This document shows positions 36,967 to 47,010 of a DNA stretch of 64,000 nt, one piece after another. The stretch comes from an uncultured Polaribacter sp. (lineage in GTDB: Bacteria; Bacteroidota; Bacteroidia; Flavobacteriales; Flavobacteriaceae). A program made the translations under genes and the position numbers. Numbering within the stretch: position 1 is the stretch's first letter; every line of letters begins with the position of its first letter. The notes under the pieces are model-generated. The model saw nothing but the letters and a program-made list of their open reading frames with translations, searched no databases and was not told where the DNA came from. The stretch is from NCBI RefSeq assembly GCF_947496195.1, contig NZ_CANMBY010000004.1, positions 1-64,000 of the forward strand. Direction: 5' to 3'.

Positions 36967-38601
36967 TTATTTGTTTTTTTCAACAAATTCATCAGAAGCA
37001 AAATAAATTTCTTTATGAGTCCATCTTTTTTGAAGGTTTTTCAAAGAATATTTAAAATATTTAAAATCTTTTCTATCAATATTTGTCCAACCTATTTCTG
37101 CATAAGCAGCTATTCTAGGAAAGGTTTGATAATGCATGTTACCATTAGTAGGTATCCATTCTCCCCACATTTGGCACCCTAGACCAATAATTTTATTATG
37201 GTATTTTTTATCTAAGTCTTTTGGGATAGGATTAAAAGAATACGCTTTTGATAAAGGTAAGATTTTGTACTTATAATCTAAATAGGTGTAGGAGTGAAGT
37301 GAGTTTACAATTTCATATCCATTACTAGCAGCTGTTGTTGCAAGGTTAACATCACCTTTCCAAAAATGAATAATTGTTTCTTTAGCTAATTTTTGAGAGG
37401 TTTCTGTGTCTTTCTTATCTTGATAATGATGTAAATTATGTCCCATAATTTCATTCCAGCCCATCATTCTTCTTCCTTTGCTTTGTAAATATTTAGAAAT
37501 ACTATTGGTAAAGTAAACTTGTAAATCTGCAGGGGTTTTTAATTTTTTTTCATTCATATATTTTAGAACTGAAGTAGATGCTTTCCAATGGTTATATTTT
37601 ACTTCATCTCCGCCAATATGAATAACTTTTGAAGGAAATAATGCGATTACTTCATCTAAAACATCAGTTAAAAATTGATATACTCTAGGGTTTGTTACAT
37701 CGTAAACATCTTTTCCAACACCAAATTTAATAGGAACTTCGATTTCTTTTTTTGAGGTACCTAACCAAGAATAAGAAGCTATTGCAGCTGTAGAATGCCC
37801 TGGCATTTCAATTTCTGGGACTATTGTAATATGTCTATCAGCAGCATAGTTTATAATTTCTTTAATTTGCTCTTGGCTATAAAAGCCTTCATGTGGTTCT
37901 GCTGATTGTATAGGGCTTTCCCATTGTAAAGGTCCTATTTGAGTACTTTTTCTTTTAGATCCAATTTCTGTAAGCTTTGGATATTTTTTTATTTCTATTC
38001 TCCATCCTTGATCGTCTACCAAATGCCAGTGAAATACATTCATTTTTAGATAAGCCATTTCATCTAAAAGCATTTTTACTTGTTCTATTCCTTTAAAATA
38101 ACGAGCTTCATCTAGCATAAAAGCTCTCCATTTAAAACTTGGTTTATCTTCAATTTTTAAATTTTTGACTTCAATATATTTTTCATATTTAGAATAGTAA
38201 GCATTAAAGGAACAAAGTTGTTTTAAAGTTTGTAAACCATAAAACCATCCTTTTTTAGAATTTGCACAAATAATAATATTATTATCAGATATCGTTAAAT
38301 CATAAGCTTCATCTGTAAAACTCTCATCAATTTGAAAAGCTAAAAAATTATTTTTAAGATTTTGATATTCTGTTATTTTAGTAGTTATATTAAATTCTTT
38401 AGAAAAGTAATTTTGTAAATCTTTTACAATTTTTTTACTTGAATCATTAAATACAATTTGTGTTTCATTATTAATTTTAAAAACCCCACTTTTTATAATT
38501 AGTTTTTGTGGACGAGGAGTTATATGTATTTCTTGTGAAGTTATATTAGTAATGTTTAAAACTGTTAAAAAGCATAGTAAAAAAAGAGACTTTATGGTCA
38601 T
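36967..38601 (-). CDS. Beta-N-acetylhexosaminidase, GH20
   Basis: 544 residues, secreted (signal peptide ends about ITNITSQ). A GH20b-type N-terminal domain (about 25-155) precedes the GH20 barrel: FKWRAFMLDEARYFKGIEQV (start), NVFHWHLVDDQGWRIEIKKYP, the catalytic Asp-Glu pair in VIHIGGDEVKYNHWK, and GWNEIMG. It removes terminal N-acetylhexosamine from chitooligosaccharides, peptidoglycan fragments or glycans by substrate-assisted catalysis. It follows the barrel gene by 9 bp, in the fdhD-ydeP run. Confidence 0.94.
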   Translation of the reverse strand: MTIKSLFLLCFLTVLNITNITSQEIHITPRPQKLIIKSGVFKINNETQIVFNDSSKKIVKDLQNYFSKEFNITTKITEYQNLKNNFLAFQIDESFTDEAYDLTISDNNIIICANSKKGWFYGLQTLKQLCSFNAYYSKYEKYIEVKNLKIEDKPSFKWRAFMLDEARYFKGIEQVKMLLDEMAYLKMNVFHWHLVDDQGWRIEIKKYPKLTEIGSKRKSTQIGPLQWESPIQSAEPHEGFYSQEQIKEIINYAADRHITIVPEIEMPGHSTAAIASYSWLGTSKKEIEVPIKFGVGKDVYDVTNPRVYQFLTDVLDEVIALFPSKVIHIGGDEVKYNHWKASTSVLKYMNEKKLKTPADLQVYFTNSISKYLQSKGRRMMGWNEIMGHNLHHYQDKKDTETSQKLAKETIIHFWKGDVNLATTAASNGYEIVNSLHSYTYLDYKYKILPLSKAYSFNPIPKDLDKKYHNKIIGLGCQMWGEWIPTNGNMHYQTFPRIAAYAEIGWTNIDRKDFKYFKYSLKNLQKRWTHKEIYFASDEFVEKNK

Positions 38602-38610
38602 GATTGTTTT

Positions 38611-40149
38611 TTATTTGTTTAGTTTTAAAATAGAAATATTATAAGAAATACCAAAATTTAAAAAGAAACTACTTAAACTTCCTCCTTTAGCTTTTACATA
38701 ACCTCCAGAGGTTCTAAGATTTAATTTATTGTTTAATTTATAATTGATACCAGCACTTGGTTTTATAATTAAACCTTCACCAGTACTAATTCCTCCACCA
38801 CCAGCTGCACCTGCTAAAGCTTGAAAAAACAGTGTTGATTTTTCATTAAACAATGGATTTGTTTTAATACCAAAACCTACAATACCTTCTGCATAAGCAC
38901 CTGCATCTCCAAAATTAGCAAATGATGTTTGGCCAGCAATAAATAGGTTTTTATTTACATCGAAATTTACTTGTAATGATATTTGATGCATATCTTCTTT
39001 TGTGTTTGTATCTCTGTCTGCATCAAAATAAATGTCGTGTTTTGTTATTATTTCTAGGCCTTTAAACTTGCCTGAGGTAAAGTTGTTATTAATTGATTTT
39101 GTACCATTTCTTTCTACATAATATTTTATACCAAATCCATAAGATTGGGTAAATACATCAGCATTTGGAGACATCACAAAACCTGTGTTAATAGCAAAAA
39201 ATATATCATCAAATATTTTTTGCTCTATAGAAATATCAGGATAAATTAAAAACCCACCTTTTGTATCTATTCCACCTCCACCACCTGCACCAAGTCCAAA
39301 CTTGGCTAATAAATTTGTTCTATTTTTATTGAAAGAGTGTAAATAGCCTGCGCCTAAAAAAACATCCATATAGCCCGCTTTAATTCCATCAAAAGCACCA
39401 TCTACTTTTACAAATCCAAACCAATTATTAGAAAAGTAACTAGCTAATTCAAAACCTGCAAGTCTTATTGTTTCTCCATTGTATTTAGCACCTCCAGATT
39501 GTTGAGTTCTACCTTTTATTTTTAAATTATTTTGATGAAACATTAAAGAAGTTCTTTTTGAAAAGATGTCCCAACCAGAATTATTTAATGATTTAAAATC
39601 ATAATCTTGTTCACGATTTTTATAATCTGAATAATCGAAATTTAAAGGAATTTCTACAGCAATGTTAAATTGATTTCCTTTTATTTCTCCACTATCAAAA
39701 AAGTTAACATAGCTCCACCCAGTATTTATAGAGAAATTATCAAATTCATATCCTAGATTAAAATGCGGTAGTATAAATGCACCACCTCCATCAGGAGCAG
39801 AAGCACCACCTCCACCACCAAAATGAAACCCAGTATCTACATAGAAATTTTCTCCAAAAAATTTTTTTACACCTGCATTTACACCTAAGGTAAAAAAACC
39901 ACCTCTATCACCAGATACAGCTCCATAAATTCCTAGCCCTCCATACAACCAATCATTAACCATTAAGTTGTAATGAATACCTGTAAATCCCATATTTTTT
40001 TCATTAGGAACATTTGTAATAGGCATATCAATAGATAGGAAATCTAATTTTGCAAAACCTTTTTGAGTTTTCCTCTCAATATTTTCATTTTGTGAAAAAG
40101 AAAATTGATAAATAAATGATAGTAAGAGAATTAATACTATTCTTTTCAT
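38611..40149 (-). CDS. Outer-membrane barrel protein with three-fold glycine-rich repeat (unknown function)
   Basis: 512 residues with a signal peptide (ends FSFSQ). Three homologous units of about 95-100 residues (about 53-148, 230-327, 388-488) carry the same signature: GGGGG, a short spacer, G-rich turn, an I/L-x-P strand and INTG-like ends. Examples are GGGGGASAPDGGGAFILP, AGGGGGIDTKGGFLIYP and AGGGGISTGEGLIIKP. Alternating hydrophobic strands between them fit a beta-barrel. No family recognised. The start overlaps the stop of the YdeP-like gene by 4 bp (ATGA-type coupling), linking it to the molybdopterin enzyme. Confidence 0.8.
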   Translation of the reverse strand: MKRIVLILLLSFIYQFSFSQNENIERKTQKGFAKLDFLSIDMPITNVPNEKNMGFTGIHYNLMVNDWLYGGLGIYGAVSGDRGGFFTLGVNAGVKKFFGENFYVDTGFHFGGGGGASAPDGGGAFILPHFNLGYEFDNFSINTGWSYVNFFDSGEIKGNQFNIAVEIPLNFDYSDYKNREQDYDFKSLNNSGWDIFSKRTSLMFHQNNLKIKGRTQQSGGAKYNGETIRLAGFELASYFSNNWFGFVKVDGAFDGIKAGYMDVFLGAGYLHSFNKNRTNLLAKFGLGAGGGGGIDTKGGFLIYPDISIEQKIFDDIFFAINTGFVMSPNADVFTQSYGFGIKYYVERNGTKSINNNFTSGKFKGLEIITKHDIYFDADRDTNTKEDMHQISLQVNFDVNKNLFIAGQTSFANFGDAGAYAEGIVGFGIKTNPLFNEKSTLFFQALAGAAGGGGISTGEGLIIKPSAGINYKLNNKLNLRTSGGYVKAKGGSLSSFFLNFGISYNISILKLNK

Positions 40150-42449
40150 GCTTGTTTTTTTTGTTTTTTAACAGTAACAATGATTGTTTTTGAAGTTGGA
40201 GTATTACTTAAATCTGCAGTACTTTTTATAGGAACTAAAGCATTTGCTTCAGGAAAATAAGTAGCTGTACATTGTTTTGGGATATCGTATGGTATTACTA
40301 AAAAACCATTTACAATTCTTACTTCATCTTTAAAATGACTTGTTATGTTAACTAGGTCTAATTTTTTCAGACCTTCTTTTTGCATATCATCTTTATTCAT
40401 AAAGATTACTCTACGTTCATTTAAAACACCTCTGTATCTATCATTTAATCCATATATTGTGGTGTTGTATTGATCGTGAGTTCTAATGGTCATCATTAGA
40501 TACTGATTTTCATCTAATTTAATACCTGAAGGTTTATTGATAGAAAAATTGGCTTTACCAGTTGGTGTATTATTAAAATTATTTTCTCTTGCGTTATTTG
40601 GTAAATAGAAGCCTCCTTTTTCTCTAACCCTTGTGTTATAATTTTCAAAACCAGGAATTGTTGCTTCAATTTTATCTCTAATTAAATCATAATTAGAAGC
40701 TAACTCTACCCAATTTACTGAAGATTTTTTTAAGGTAATTTTTGCTAAACCTGCAACAATAGCAACTTCGCTCAATAAATATTCTCCACAAGGTTTTAAA
40801 TGTCCTTTTGATGAATGTACAACTCCCATTGAATTTTCTACAGAAACAAATTGTTCTCCAGAAATTTGAAAATCTTTTTCAGATCTTCCTAAGCAAGGTA
40901 AAATCAATGCTTTTTTACCATGTATTAAATGACTTCTATTAAGTTTAGTAGAAACATGAACAGTTAAATCACAATTTTTTAAAGCTTTTGCAGTGTATTC
41001 TGTATCTGGAGTTGCAGAAATAAAATTACCTCCCAAACCAAAAAATACCTTAGCTTTTTTATGATACATGGCTTCAATAGCATTTACAACATCATATCCA
41101 TGTTTTCTTGGAGATTTAAATTTAAATTCTTCTTCTAAAGCATCTAAGAACTCATGTTTAGGTTTTTCCCAAATACCCATTGTTCTATCTCCTTGAACAT
41201 TAGAATGACCACGAACAGGGCATGTACCTGCACCTTTTTTGCCTATGCTCCCTTTTAATAATAATATGTTTACAAGTTCTCTAATATTATCTACAGCATT
41301 TTTATGCTGAGTCAAACCCATAGCCCAACATATTATTATGTTTTCATTATTTACAATTAAATCGACTGCTTTTTCAATTACAGATAGTTCTAAACCAGTT
41401 TGTGGTAACAAGTATTCTATTGTGTAAGTATCTAAATCTTCAAGAAATCTATCTAAACCTTTTGTCTTTTCTTGAATAAATTGATGATTAAAAACAGATC
41501 CTGGATTTGCTTCTTCTCTTTGCTTCATCAATTTTAAAATAATTTTTAATAAAGCTACATCACCATTTATTTTGACTTGTAAAAATAAATCTGTTAAATC
41601 TTGTCCTTTACCAAACCATTTTAAGGGTTTTTGAGGATCTATATAATTTATTAAACCCACTTCTGGTAATGGATTTATAGTAATTATTTTTCCACCATTT
41701 TTTTTCGTTTCTCCTAAAGCTGTAAGCATTCTAGGATGATTTGTTCCTGGGTTTTGACCAATAACCATAACTAAATCTGCATGGTTAAAATCGTCTAACG
41801 TTACAGAACCTTTACCAATACCTAAAGTTTCTGTTAAGGCAACACCACTAGATTCATGACACATATTAGAACAATCAGGTAAATTATTTGTACCAAATTG
41901 TCTTACAAAAAGTTGATATAAATATGCAGCTTCATTGCTAGTTCTTCCAGAAGTATAAAATATTGCTTTATCTGGTGAATCTAATGAGTTTAACTCATCA
42001 GCAATGATTGAAAATGCTTCTTGCCAAGAAATTTCTTTATAATGATTTGCACCTTCAGGTAAATAAACAGGATTTGTAATTCTACCTTTTTTGCCAATTT
42101 CATAATCTGATAGTTTTGATAATTTTTCTACTGAGTATGTTGAGAAAAAAAGAGGGGTTACTAGATTTTTAGTTGCTTCTTCTGCTATTGCTTTTGCTCC
42201 ATTTTCGCAATATTCTGCTAAAAAAGCTCTTTTTTCATCTGGATCTGGCCATGCACAACCAGGGCAATCAAACCCATCTTTTTGATTCATTTTTTTTAAA
42301 AGACTAATTCCTTTTAAAACACCAGTTTCTTTTGTAACATGGTTTAAAGCAGTTTTAATTGCTTTAACACCAACAGCAGATTTAGGAATTTCTGTTAATT
42401 CAATTCCAGTTAATTTTTCAGGGGGTTGTGCATCAGTTTTTTTAAACAT
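40146..42449 (-). CDS. FdhF/YdeP-family molybdopterin oxidoreductase
   Basis: 767 residues. It has the YdeP-type N-terminal FDCPGCAWPDP (two Cys) and a Mo-bis-MGD core with TSGRTSNEAAYLYQLFVRQF (about 160-180). The Cys ligand is likely in PDCSNMCHESSGVAL, with GQNPGTNHPRML near 230. A C-terminal MGD-binding half contains MTIRTHDQYNTTIYGLNDRYRG-like text near 665-690 and TATYFPEANALVP near 730. Family members are assumed dehydrogenases or acid-stress related; the substrate is unknown. It overlaps fdhD by 8 bp, so FdhD can supply the sulfur for its cofactor. Confidence 0.92.
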   Translation of the reverse strand: MFKKTDAQPPEKLTGIELTEIPKSAVGVKAIKTALNHVTKETGVLKGISLLKKMNQKDGFDCPGCAWPDPDEKRAFLAEYCENGAKAIAEEATKNLVTPLFFSTYSVEKLSKLSDYEIGKKGRITNPVYLPEGANHYKEISWQEAFSIIADELNSLDSPDKAIFYTSGRTSNEAAYLYQLFVRQFGTNNLPDCSNMCHESSGVALTETLGIGKGSVTLDDFNHADLVMVIGQNPGTNHPRMLTALGETKKNGGKIITINPLPEVGLINYIDPQKPLKWFGKGQDLTDLFLQVKINGDVALLKIILKLMKQREEANPGSVFNHQFIQEKTKGLDRFLEDLDTYTIEYLLPQTGLELSVIEKAVDLIVNNENIIICWAMGLTQHKNAVDNIRELVNILLLKGSIGKKGAGTCPVRGHSNVQGDRTMGIWEKPKHEFLDALEEEFKFKSPRKHGYDVVNAIEAMYHKKAKVFFGLGGNFISATPDTEYTAKALKNCDLTVHVSTKLNRSHLIHGKKALILPCLGRSEKDFQISGEQFVSVENSMGVVHSSKGHLKPCGEYLLSEVAIVAGLAKITLKKSSVNWVELASNYDLIRDKIEATIPGFENYNTRVREKGGFYLPNNARENNFNNTPTGKANFSINKPSGIKLDENQYLMMTIRTHDQYNTTIYGLNDRYRGVLNERRVIFMNKDDMQKEGLKKLDLVNITSHFKDEVRIVNGFLVIPYDIPKQCTATYFPEANALVPIKSTADLSNTPTSKTIIVTVKKQKKQA

Positions 42450-43248
42450 ATTGTATGTTTTTAAAATATTCTGGATTCGAGTATATGGTCATTTTATCAT
42501 CTCTAGTAAAACCTACTAAACAGATTCCAAATTCTTTAGCAAAATCTACAGCTAATGAAGAACAAGCAGAAACTGCAATGATAACAGGAATTTTTGCAAT
42601 AAAAGCTTTTGTAACAATTTCATAAGATACTCTACCACTTACTACTAAATATTTAGCTGTTTGTAAAGCGTCAGTTGTTAACAATTCTCCTATTACTTTA
42701 TCAACAGCATTATGCCTGCCAATATCTTCTTTTACAGTTAAAAGTTCTTTTTGATGATTAAAAATAGAAGCTGCATGTAAGCCACCAGTTTTTTCAAAAA
42801 CTTTTTGATTTTTACGCATAGCTTCCATCATTTTTGAAACTTCTAATAAATTAAATTGCTGTTTATTATTTAAATATTTGCCTTCTACCTTTAAATGATT
42901 TAATTCTTTTTTTCCACATATACCACAAGAAGAAACAGAAAGTAATGTTCTTTTGTTTAAGTATCCTTTACCTAAATCTTTTTTAGAAATGGTAACATTA
43001 ATTATAGCATTAATATTATTTTCTTTTTTTACAATATCGAAAGAAATAGGAGTGTTTTTTTTATAAATATCTTCAGCAAATAAAAGCCCAGTTATTAATT
43101 GGAAATCATTACCTGGTGTTCTCATTACAACAGTGTAAGACTCTTGGTTTATATTTATTTGAAGTGGAGCTTCTACAACTAAATTATCTTCTAAAAGATG
43201 ATTTGTCTCTGAGATAACCTTTAAACCTTGATATTGTAAAGTTTGCAT
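42442..43248 (-). CDS. fdhD: FdhD, sulfurtransferase for molybdopterin enzymes
   Basis: 268 residues. The sulfur-carrying cysteine pair lies in SVSSCGICGKKEL (about 119-131, CGIC). VKEDIGRHNAVDKVIG (about 172-187) and VSGRVSYEIVTKAFIAKIP (about 203-221) are conserved FdhD blocks. It transfers sulfur from IscS to the molybdenum cofactor. First gene of the fdhD-ydeP-barrel-GH20 run. Confidence 0.95.
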   Translation of the reverse strand: MQTLQYQGLKVISETNHLLEDNLVVEAPLQININQESYTVVMRTPGNDFQLITGLLFAEDIYKKNTPISFDIVKKENNINAIINVTISKKDLGKGYLNKRTLLSVSSCGICGKKELNHLKVEGKYLNNKQQFNLLEVSKMMEAMRKNQKVFEKTGGLHAASIFNHQKELLTVKEDIGRHNAVDKVIGELLTTDALQTAKYLVVSGRVSYEIVTKAFIAKIPVIIAVSACSSLAVDFAKEFGICLVGFTRDDKMTIYSNPEYFKNIQYV

Positions 43249-43304
43249 ATTTAATAGAGCGTTTTTTACTCTTCTTACAAACTTAATTAAAAAAACTTGT
43301 AGTA

Positions 43305-43338
43305 TAAAAAAAGTCTCGATGTAAAACCGAGACTTGTC
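43305..43338 (-). terminator. Terminator downstream of the THUMP-like gene
   Basis: AAGTCTCG (43311-43318) and CGAGACTT (43328-43335) form a stem. On the minus strand the stem is followed by T7. It lies about 105 bp after the stop of the upstream gene and before fdhD. Confidence 0.85.
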
Positions 43339-43441
43339 TTTAGTATCTTATACCCCTAAAAATAAAATACATAAAGCTAGGTCAAATATAGTAATTTTTT
43401 TTAATAATTATAATATATGTTATAAAAATGATATTTTTTTA

Positions 43442-44617
43442 TTAACATTTTTGACATATTATCACTTTTAAGTTTTTGTTTGCAGTAGTTGTAAAGAATA
43501 AATAATCTGCACCCCCATCTTTAATATTTATTTCTTTTCTAATTTGGGCTACTGTTTTTGGAAAATTTCTAGTGGTAATATTTGCTTTAGATTTTGAGAA
43601 TCGTTTTTTTAATTTCTTTTTATCATAAGATAAAATATCAACTATTTTAAATGCTCTTCCAGGAAAATCTATGAAGTTTTCTGAAGTGTAAAGATGAGAG
43701 TTCTCTTCTAATTTATGAACATTATACTTTTTTGAAATTTGATGAAACCCACCAGATTTTAATATAGCTGAATTTGGTTCATATAAATAGGAGAGTGGTT
43801 CTGAAAAATTTGAAGTTTCTTTACTTTGATATTCAAAACTGAATTCATCAGTTTTAGATTTACCAATGTTTACTGCTATAATATTTGTACTTTCTGCATA
43901 ATTTTTTTCTAATAAAAATAACAATTCTTTTACTTCATTATGCACAGCAACAATGTGTACAGATTTTACATTTTTTAATTCATTAATGGTATTTGTAATA
44001 TCTAAAATTGGAGAAACTTTTATTAATATTTGATTTGCTTTAGTAAAAAAGAAATCAATTTTTGGAGGAATATATGGTAAACAATCTTTTAATAAAAAAA
44101 CTTTTCCTTTTACATCACTTCTTCTTGATGGATCTACATATATACAATCAAAAGTATCATTAGTTTCTTTTAAAAAATCAAAACCGTTAATAGCATAGGT
44201 TTCAATATTTTTCGCATTTAGTTGTTGATAATTATGTTTTACAATTGTTGATAATTCTGAGTTTATCTCACAATGAATTACTTTTTTAAATTGTTTAGAA
44301 AAATAAAAACTATCTACACCAAAACCACCAGTAATATCTATTATTGATTTTCCTGTTACTAATTTAGTTTTAAAAGCTGCAGTTATTTCTGATGAGGTTT
44401 GCTCTATAGAAATTTTATTTGAATAGTATATGTTTTTACTAGAGAACCAAGTAGGTAATTTTTTTTCTGATTTTTTTTTTGCTAGTATTTGATTCGCTAA
44501 TTCCTTGCTATCAATATCTTCGAAAGGACTGCCTTTTAAAATAATTTTAGTAATTTCTATCTTTAAATTTTTAGAAATAAATTCTTGTACTTCAGGCTTT
44601 AAAATAGCTAAATTCAA
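43442..44617 (-). CDS. THUMP-like SAM-dependent methyltransferase
   Basis: 391 residues. A helical N-terminal region (1-90) precedes a Rossmann methyltransferase with SIIDITGGFGVDSFYFSKQF (about 94-113), VIHCEIN (acidic motif II) and DCIYVDPSRR (about 164-173), a DPxR-type motif seen in RNA methyltransferases. The C-terminus (about 310-391) has the THUMP-like fold with KANITTRNFPKTVAQIRKEI. The target RNA is unknown. It follows the AI-2E gene by 4 bp and ends the operon. Confidence 0.88.
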   Translation of the reverse strand: MNLAILKPEVQEFISKNLKIEITKIILKGSPFEDIDSKELANQILAKKKSEKKLPTWFSSKNIYYSNKISIEQTSSEITAAFKTKLVTGKSIIDITGGFGVDSFYFSKQFKKVIHCEINSELSTIVKHNYQQLNAKNIETYAINGFDFLKETNDTFDCIYVDPSRRSDVKGKVFLLKDCLPYIPPKIDFFFTKANQILIKVSPILDITNTINELKNVKSVHIVAVHNEVKELLFLLEKNYAESTNIIAVNIGKSKTDEFSFEYQSKETSNFSEPLSYLYEPNSAILKSGGFHQISKKYNVHKLEENSHLYTSENFIDFPGRAFKIVDILSYDKKKLKKRFSKSKANITTRNFPKTVAQIRKEINIKDGGADYLFFTTTANKNLKVIICQKC

Positions 44618-44621
44618 AAGA

Positions 44622-45704
44622 TTAAATATTTTTAGTAAGAGATTTTACAATCTTATTATCAGATAAAAATTCTTTTAAAATTACTTTTAAAACGGTATAG
44701 CAAGGAACAGCTGTAATCATACCTGGAATTCCAAAAAGTAATCCTCCAATTATAATTACTAAAAATATTTCTAATGGATGAGATTTAGCAGTTTTAGAAA
44801 ATATTAAAGGCTGACTCACAAAGTTGTCTAACAATTGAGCTAAAGAATAAAAAAATAAAATCCAAAGAGATGTTGGTAATATTTGACTTTGAAAATCTAA
44901 ACCAATATTACTTGTCATAGATAAAATAAACATAACACATGCTCCTATTAATGGACCTATGTAAGGTATAAGATTTAATAAGGCACATAAAAACGCTATT
45001 ACAACTGGGTTAGAAATACCAAAGCTTAATAAAATAATAGTATAAATAAAAAATAGAATTGAGATTTGAAGAATTAACCCAATAAAATATCTAGATAATA
45101 AATCATTTATAGTTTCTAAAGATTTAGAAAATCTATTTTCGGTATTGCTAGGTATTATTGTTAATAAGCCATTCTTTAATAATCTACTATCTTTCATAAA
45201 GAAAAAAGTGATAAACAACACAGAAAATAAACCAATACTAAATGAACCAAGTGTTTCTAAAAGTGTATTTAGTAAGCTTGGTATTGTTTTAAATTGAGAT
45301 GTAATGTCTAAATGTTTTAATTCGTCTATTAAATCTATTCCTTTGCTTGAAAAATAGATATAAATTTCATTAAAAATATCTTCTAAATCTTGTTCTAATT
45401 TGTCTATATGTAGAAGCGATAAACTTTTACCTTGTTCCATTATTAAAGGAATAAACAATGTTATGATACCTACTAATAAACCAAGCATAAGAATCATAGT
45501 AGTTATTACAGCAAAAACATTTGGCATTTTTAATCTTTTTCTTAGAAAAAGAATTAAAGGTCTACCAATTAGAGATAAAATTGCTGCGATTACTATATAA
45601 ACAATTACAGATTGAATTTTATATAAAAAAAATAATAACAAAAGTACACCTAGCAAAATGCTAACCGCTCTTAAAATTCCGTTTGCAATTGCTTTTGAGT
45701 TCAT
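44622..45704 (-). CDS. AI-2E-family transporter (PerM/TqsA-like permease)
   Basis: 360 residues with about eight membrane helices in the family pattern: two helices (about 12-45), one at 60-85, a soluble segment (about 90-150) and five more from 155 to 340. The conserved LNLIPYIGPLIGA (about 242-254) and the later GIPGMITAVP loop are family marks. Substrate may be small signals, sodium or other; the name does not prove AI-2 export. It overlaps the duplicated protein by 1 bp (TAATG). Confidence 0.9.
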   Translation of the reverse strand: MNSKAIANGILRAVSILLGVLLLLFFLYKIQSVIVYIVIAAILSLIGRPLILFLRKRLKMPNVFAVITTMILMLGLLVGIITLFIPLIMEQGKSLSLLHIDKLEQDLEDIFNEIYIYFSSKGIDLIDELKHLDITSQFKTIPSLLNTLLETLGSFSIGLFSVLFITFFFMKDSRLLKNGLLTIIPSNTENRFSKSLETINDLLSRYFIGLILQISILFFIYTIILLSFGISNPVVIAFLCALLNLIPYIGPLIGACVMFILSMTSNIGLDFQSQILPTSLWILFFYSLAQLLDNFVSQPLIFSKTAKSHPLEIFLVIIIGGLLFGIPGMITAVPCYTVLKVILKEFLSDNKIVKSLTKNI

Positions 45705-46960
45705 TAATTATAAGCTTTTACTTCTCCCATACTCAATTGTCCACCATTAGAAAAACTATGGTTTGTTGGCAGTAGTGTTCCACTTTCTGTGGTTATCCAA
45801 CCTTCCCAAGTTGCAGGTGTACCATTCATTCTGCCATTTTTTAAATACATTTTATAGCTTTTTGGTATATAAGTTGAATCTAAAATCCAAACATAAGCAT
45901 CACCAGGAGTTGTGCCTCCACTAGTATAAGTTACTTTTAAAGCATCTTTACCTTCTACATCAACAATATTTCTTATAACTCCTTTATCATAAAGTTTATG
46001 AGGAGCAACAAGCCAAAAAGAATCGTTATTAAAAATGTCCCAAGCTCTTTTTACAATTTTCTCGTCTGTATCTTCTTGTTTTTCTCCTTCAAAATAAACT
46101 GTACTTTTATCTATTTCTTGAGGATAAAGATTTACTCTAAAGTCTTCCCAAGAAACGTCTACAATATTTTCTTTTTTGTTCCACTTAAAACTTCTTCTTC
46201 CACCAAAACTCCATTCTATAAATTTTGTTTTTTGATAAGCTTCATGTTTTATAGCCGCTAAAATTTTATCTGCAAGTTTATTGGCTTCTTTATTGTAAGC
46301 TTTTACATCGCCCATATCTAGCTCCAAACCAAACAAAGAAAGTTTATGTTTAGTTGGTAGTTTTATACCAGCTTCTGTAGTTTTCCAATCAGACCAAGTA
46401 GCAGAAACACCTCCAATAGGTATAATACTTGTCCACATTTTATAAGCTACAGGAAAAAACTTATCATTTAAAATCCATAAATAAGAATCTCCAGGAGTTG
46501 AACCTCCAGAAGTGTATGTAACTAATAAAGCATCTTTGCCTTTATATTTTACAATTGCTCTTTCTGTGCCTTTATCAAATATTTTATAAGGTGCTACTAA
46601 CCAGAAAGAATCGTTATTAAAATTATCTATTGCTTTTTGAATTAATTTAGGTGATGAAGCTTTACTTTTTGAAGTATTTTTTAAGTTTAAAATGATTTTT
46701 TCTTCACCCAATACAACCTCTACTTTATTTTGTTGCTTATACCATTTATAATGATTTGTACCTCTAAAATCCCATTCAATTACTTCAGTATTTTCAAATG
46801 CTTCATGGTTTAAGGCATTAAACATTTTAATGGCTAAAGCATCTGCTTCTTTTCCTTTGTTGCCTTCAGGTAATTTTTCGTTATTTAAAAAATAATAACC
46901 AACTCCAAATAGAAATACCAAGACCATTAATAAGCCTAATGCTTTTAAAAACTTCTTCAT
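45704..46960 (-). CDS. Membrane-anchored protein made of two tandem copies of one domain
   Basis: 418 residues. An N-terminal membrane anchor (about 5-25) precedes two homologous 190-residue domains (about 36-224 and 226-418). Matching blocks are NNDSFWLVAPYKIFDKGTER with NNDSFWLVAPHKLYDKGVIR, TYTSGGSTPGDSYLWIL with TYTSGGTTPGDAYVWIL, and closing MGDVKAYN with MGEVKAYN. I recognise no named domain; the strand-rich pattern looks like a lipocalin-like or beta-barrel periplasmic domain. It is first in an operon with an AI-2E permease and a methyltransferase. Confidence 0.82.
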   Translation of the reverse strand: MKKFLKALGLLMVLVFLFGVGYYFLNNEKLPEGNKGKEADALAIKMFNALNHEAFENTEVIEWDFRGTNHYKWYKQQNKVEVVLGEEKIILNLKNTSKSKASSPKLIQKAIDNFNNDSFWLVAPYKIFDKGTERAIVKYKGKDALLVTYTSGGSTPGDSYLWILNDKFFPVAYKMWTSIIPIGGVSATWSDWKTTEAGIKLPTKHKLSLFGLELDMGDVKAYNKEANKLADKILAAIKHEAYQKTKFIEWSFGGRRSFKWNKKENIVDVSWEDFRVNLYPQEIDKSTVYFEGEKQEDTDEKIVKRAWDIFNNDSFWLVAPHKLYDKGVIRNIVDVEGKDALKVTYTSGGTTPGDAYVWILDSTYIPKSYKMYLKNGRMNGTPATWEGWITTESGTLLPTNHSFSNGGQLSMGEVKAYN

Positions 46961-47010
46961 TTTAAACGATTAAATTCAAAAGCTAAAATATTAATTTTTA
47001 GAAGAAGAAA

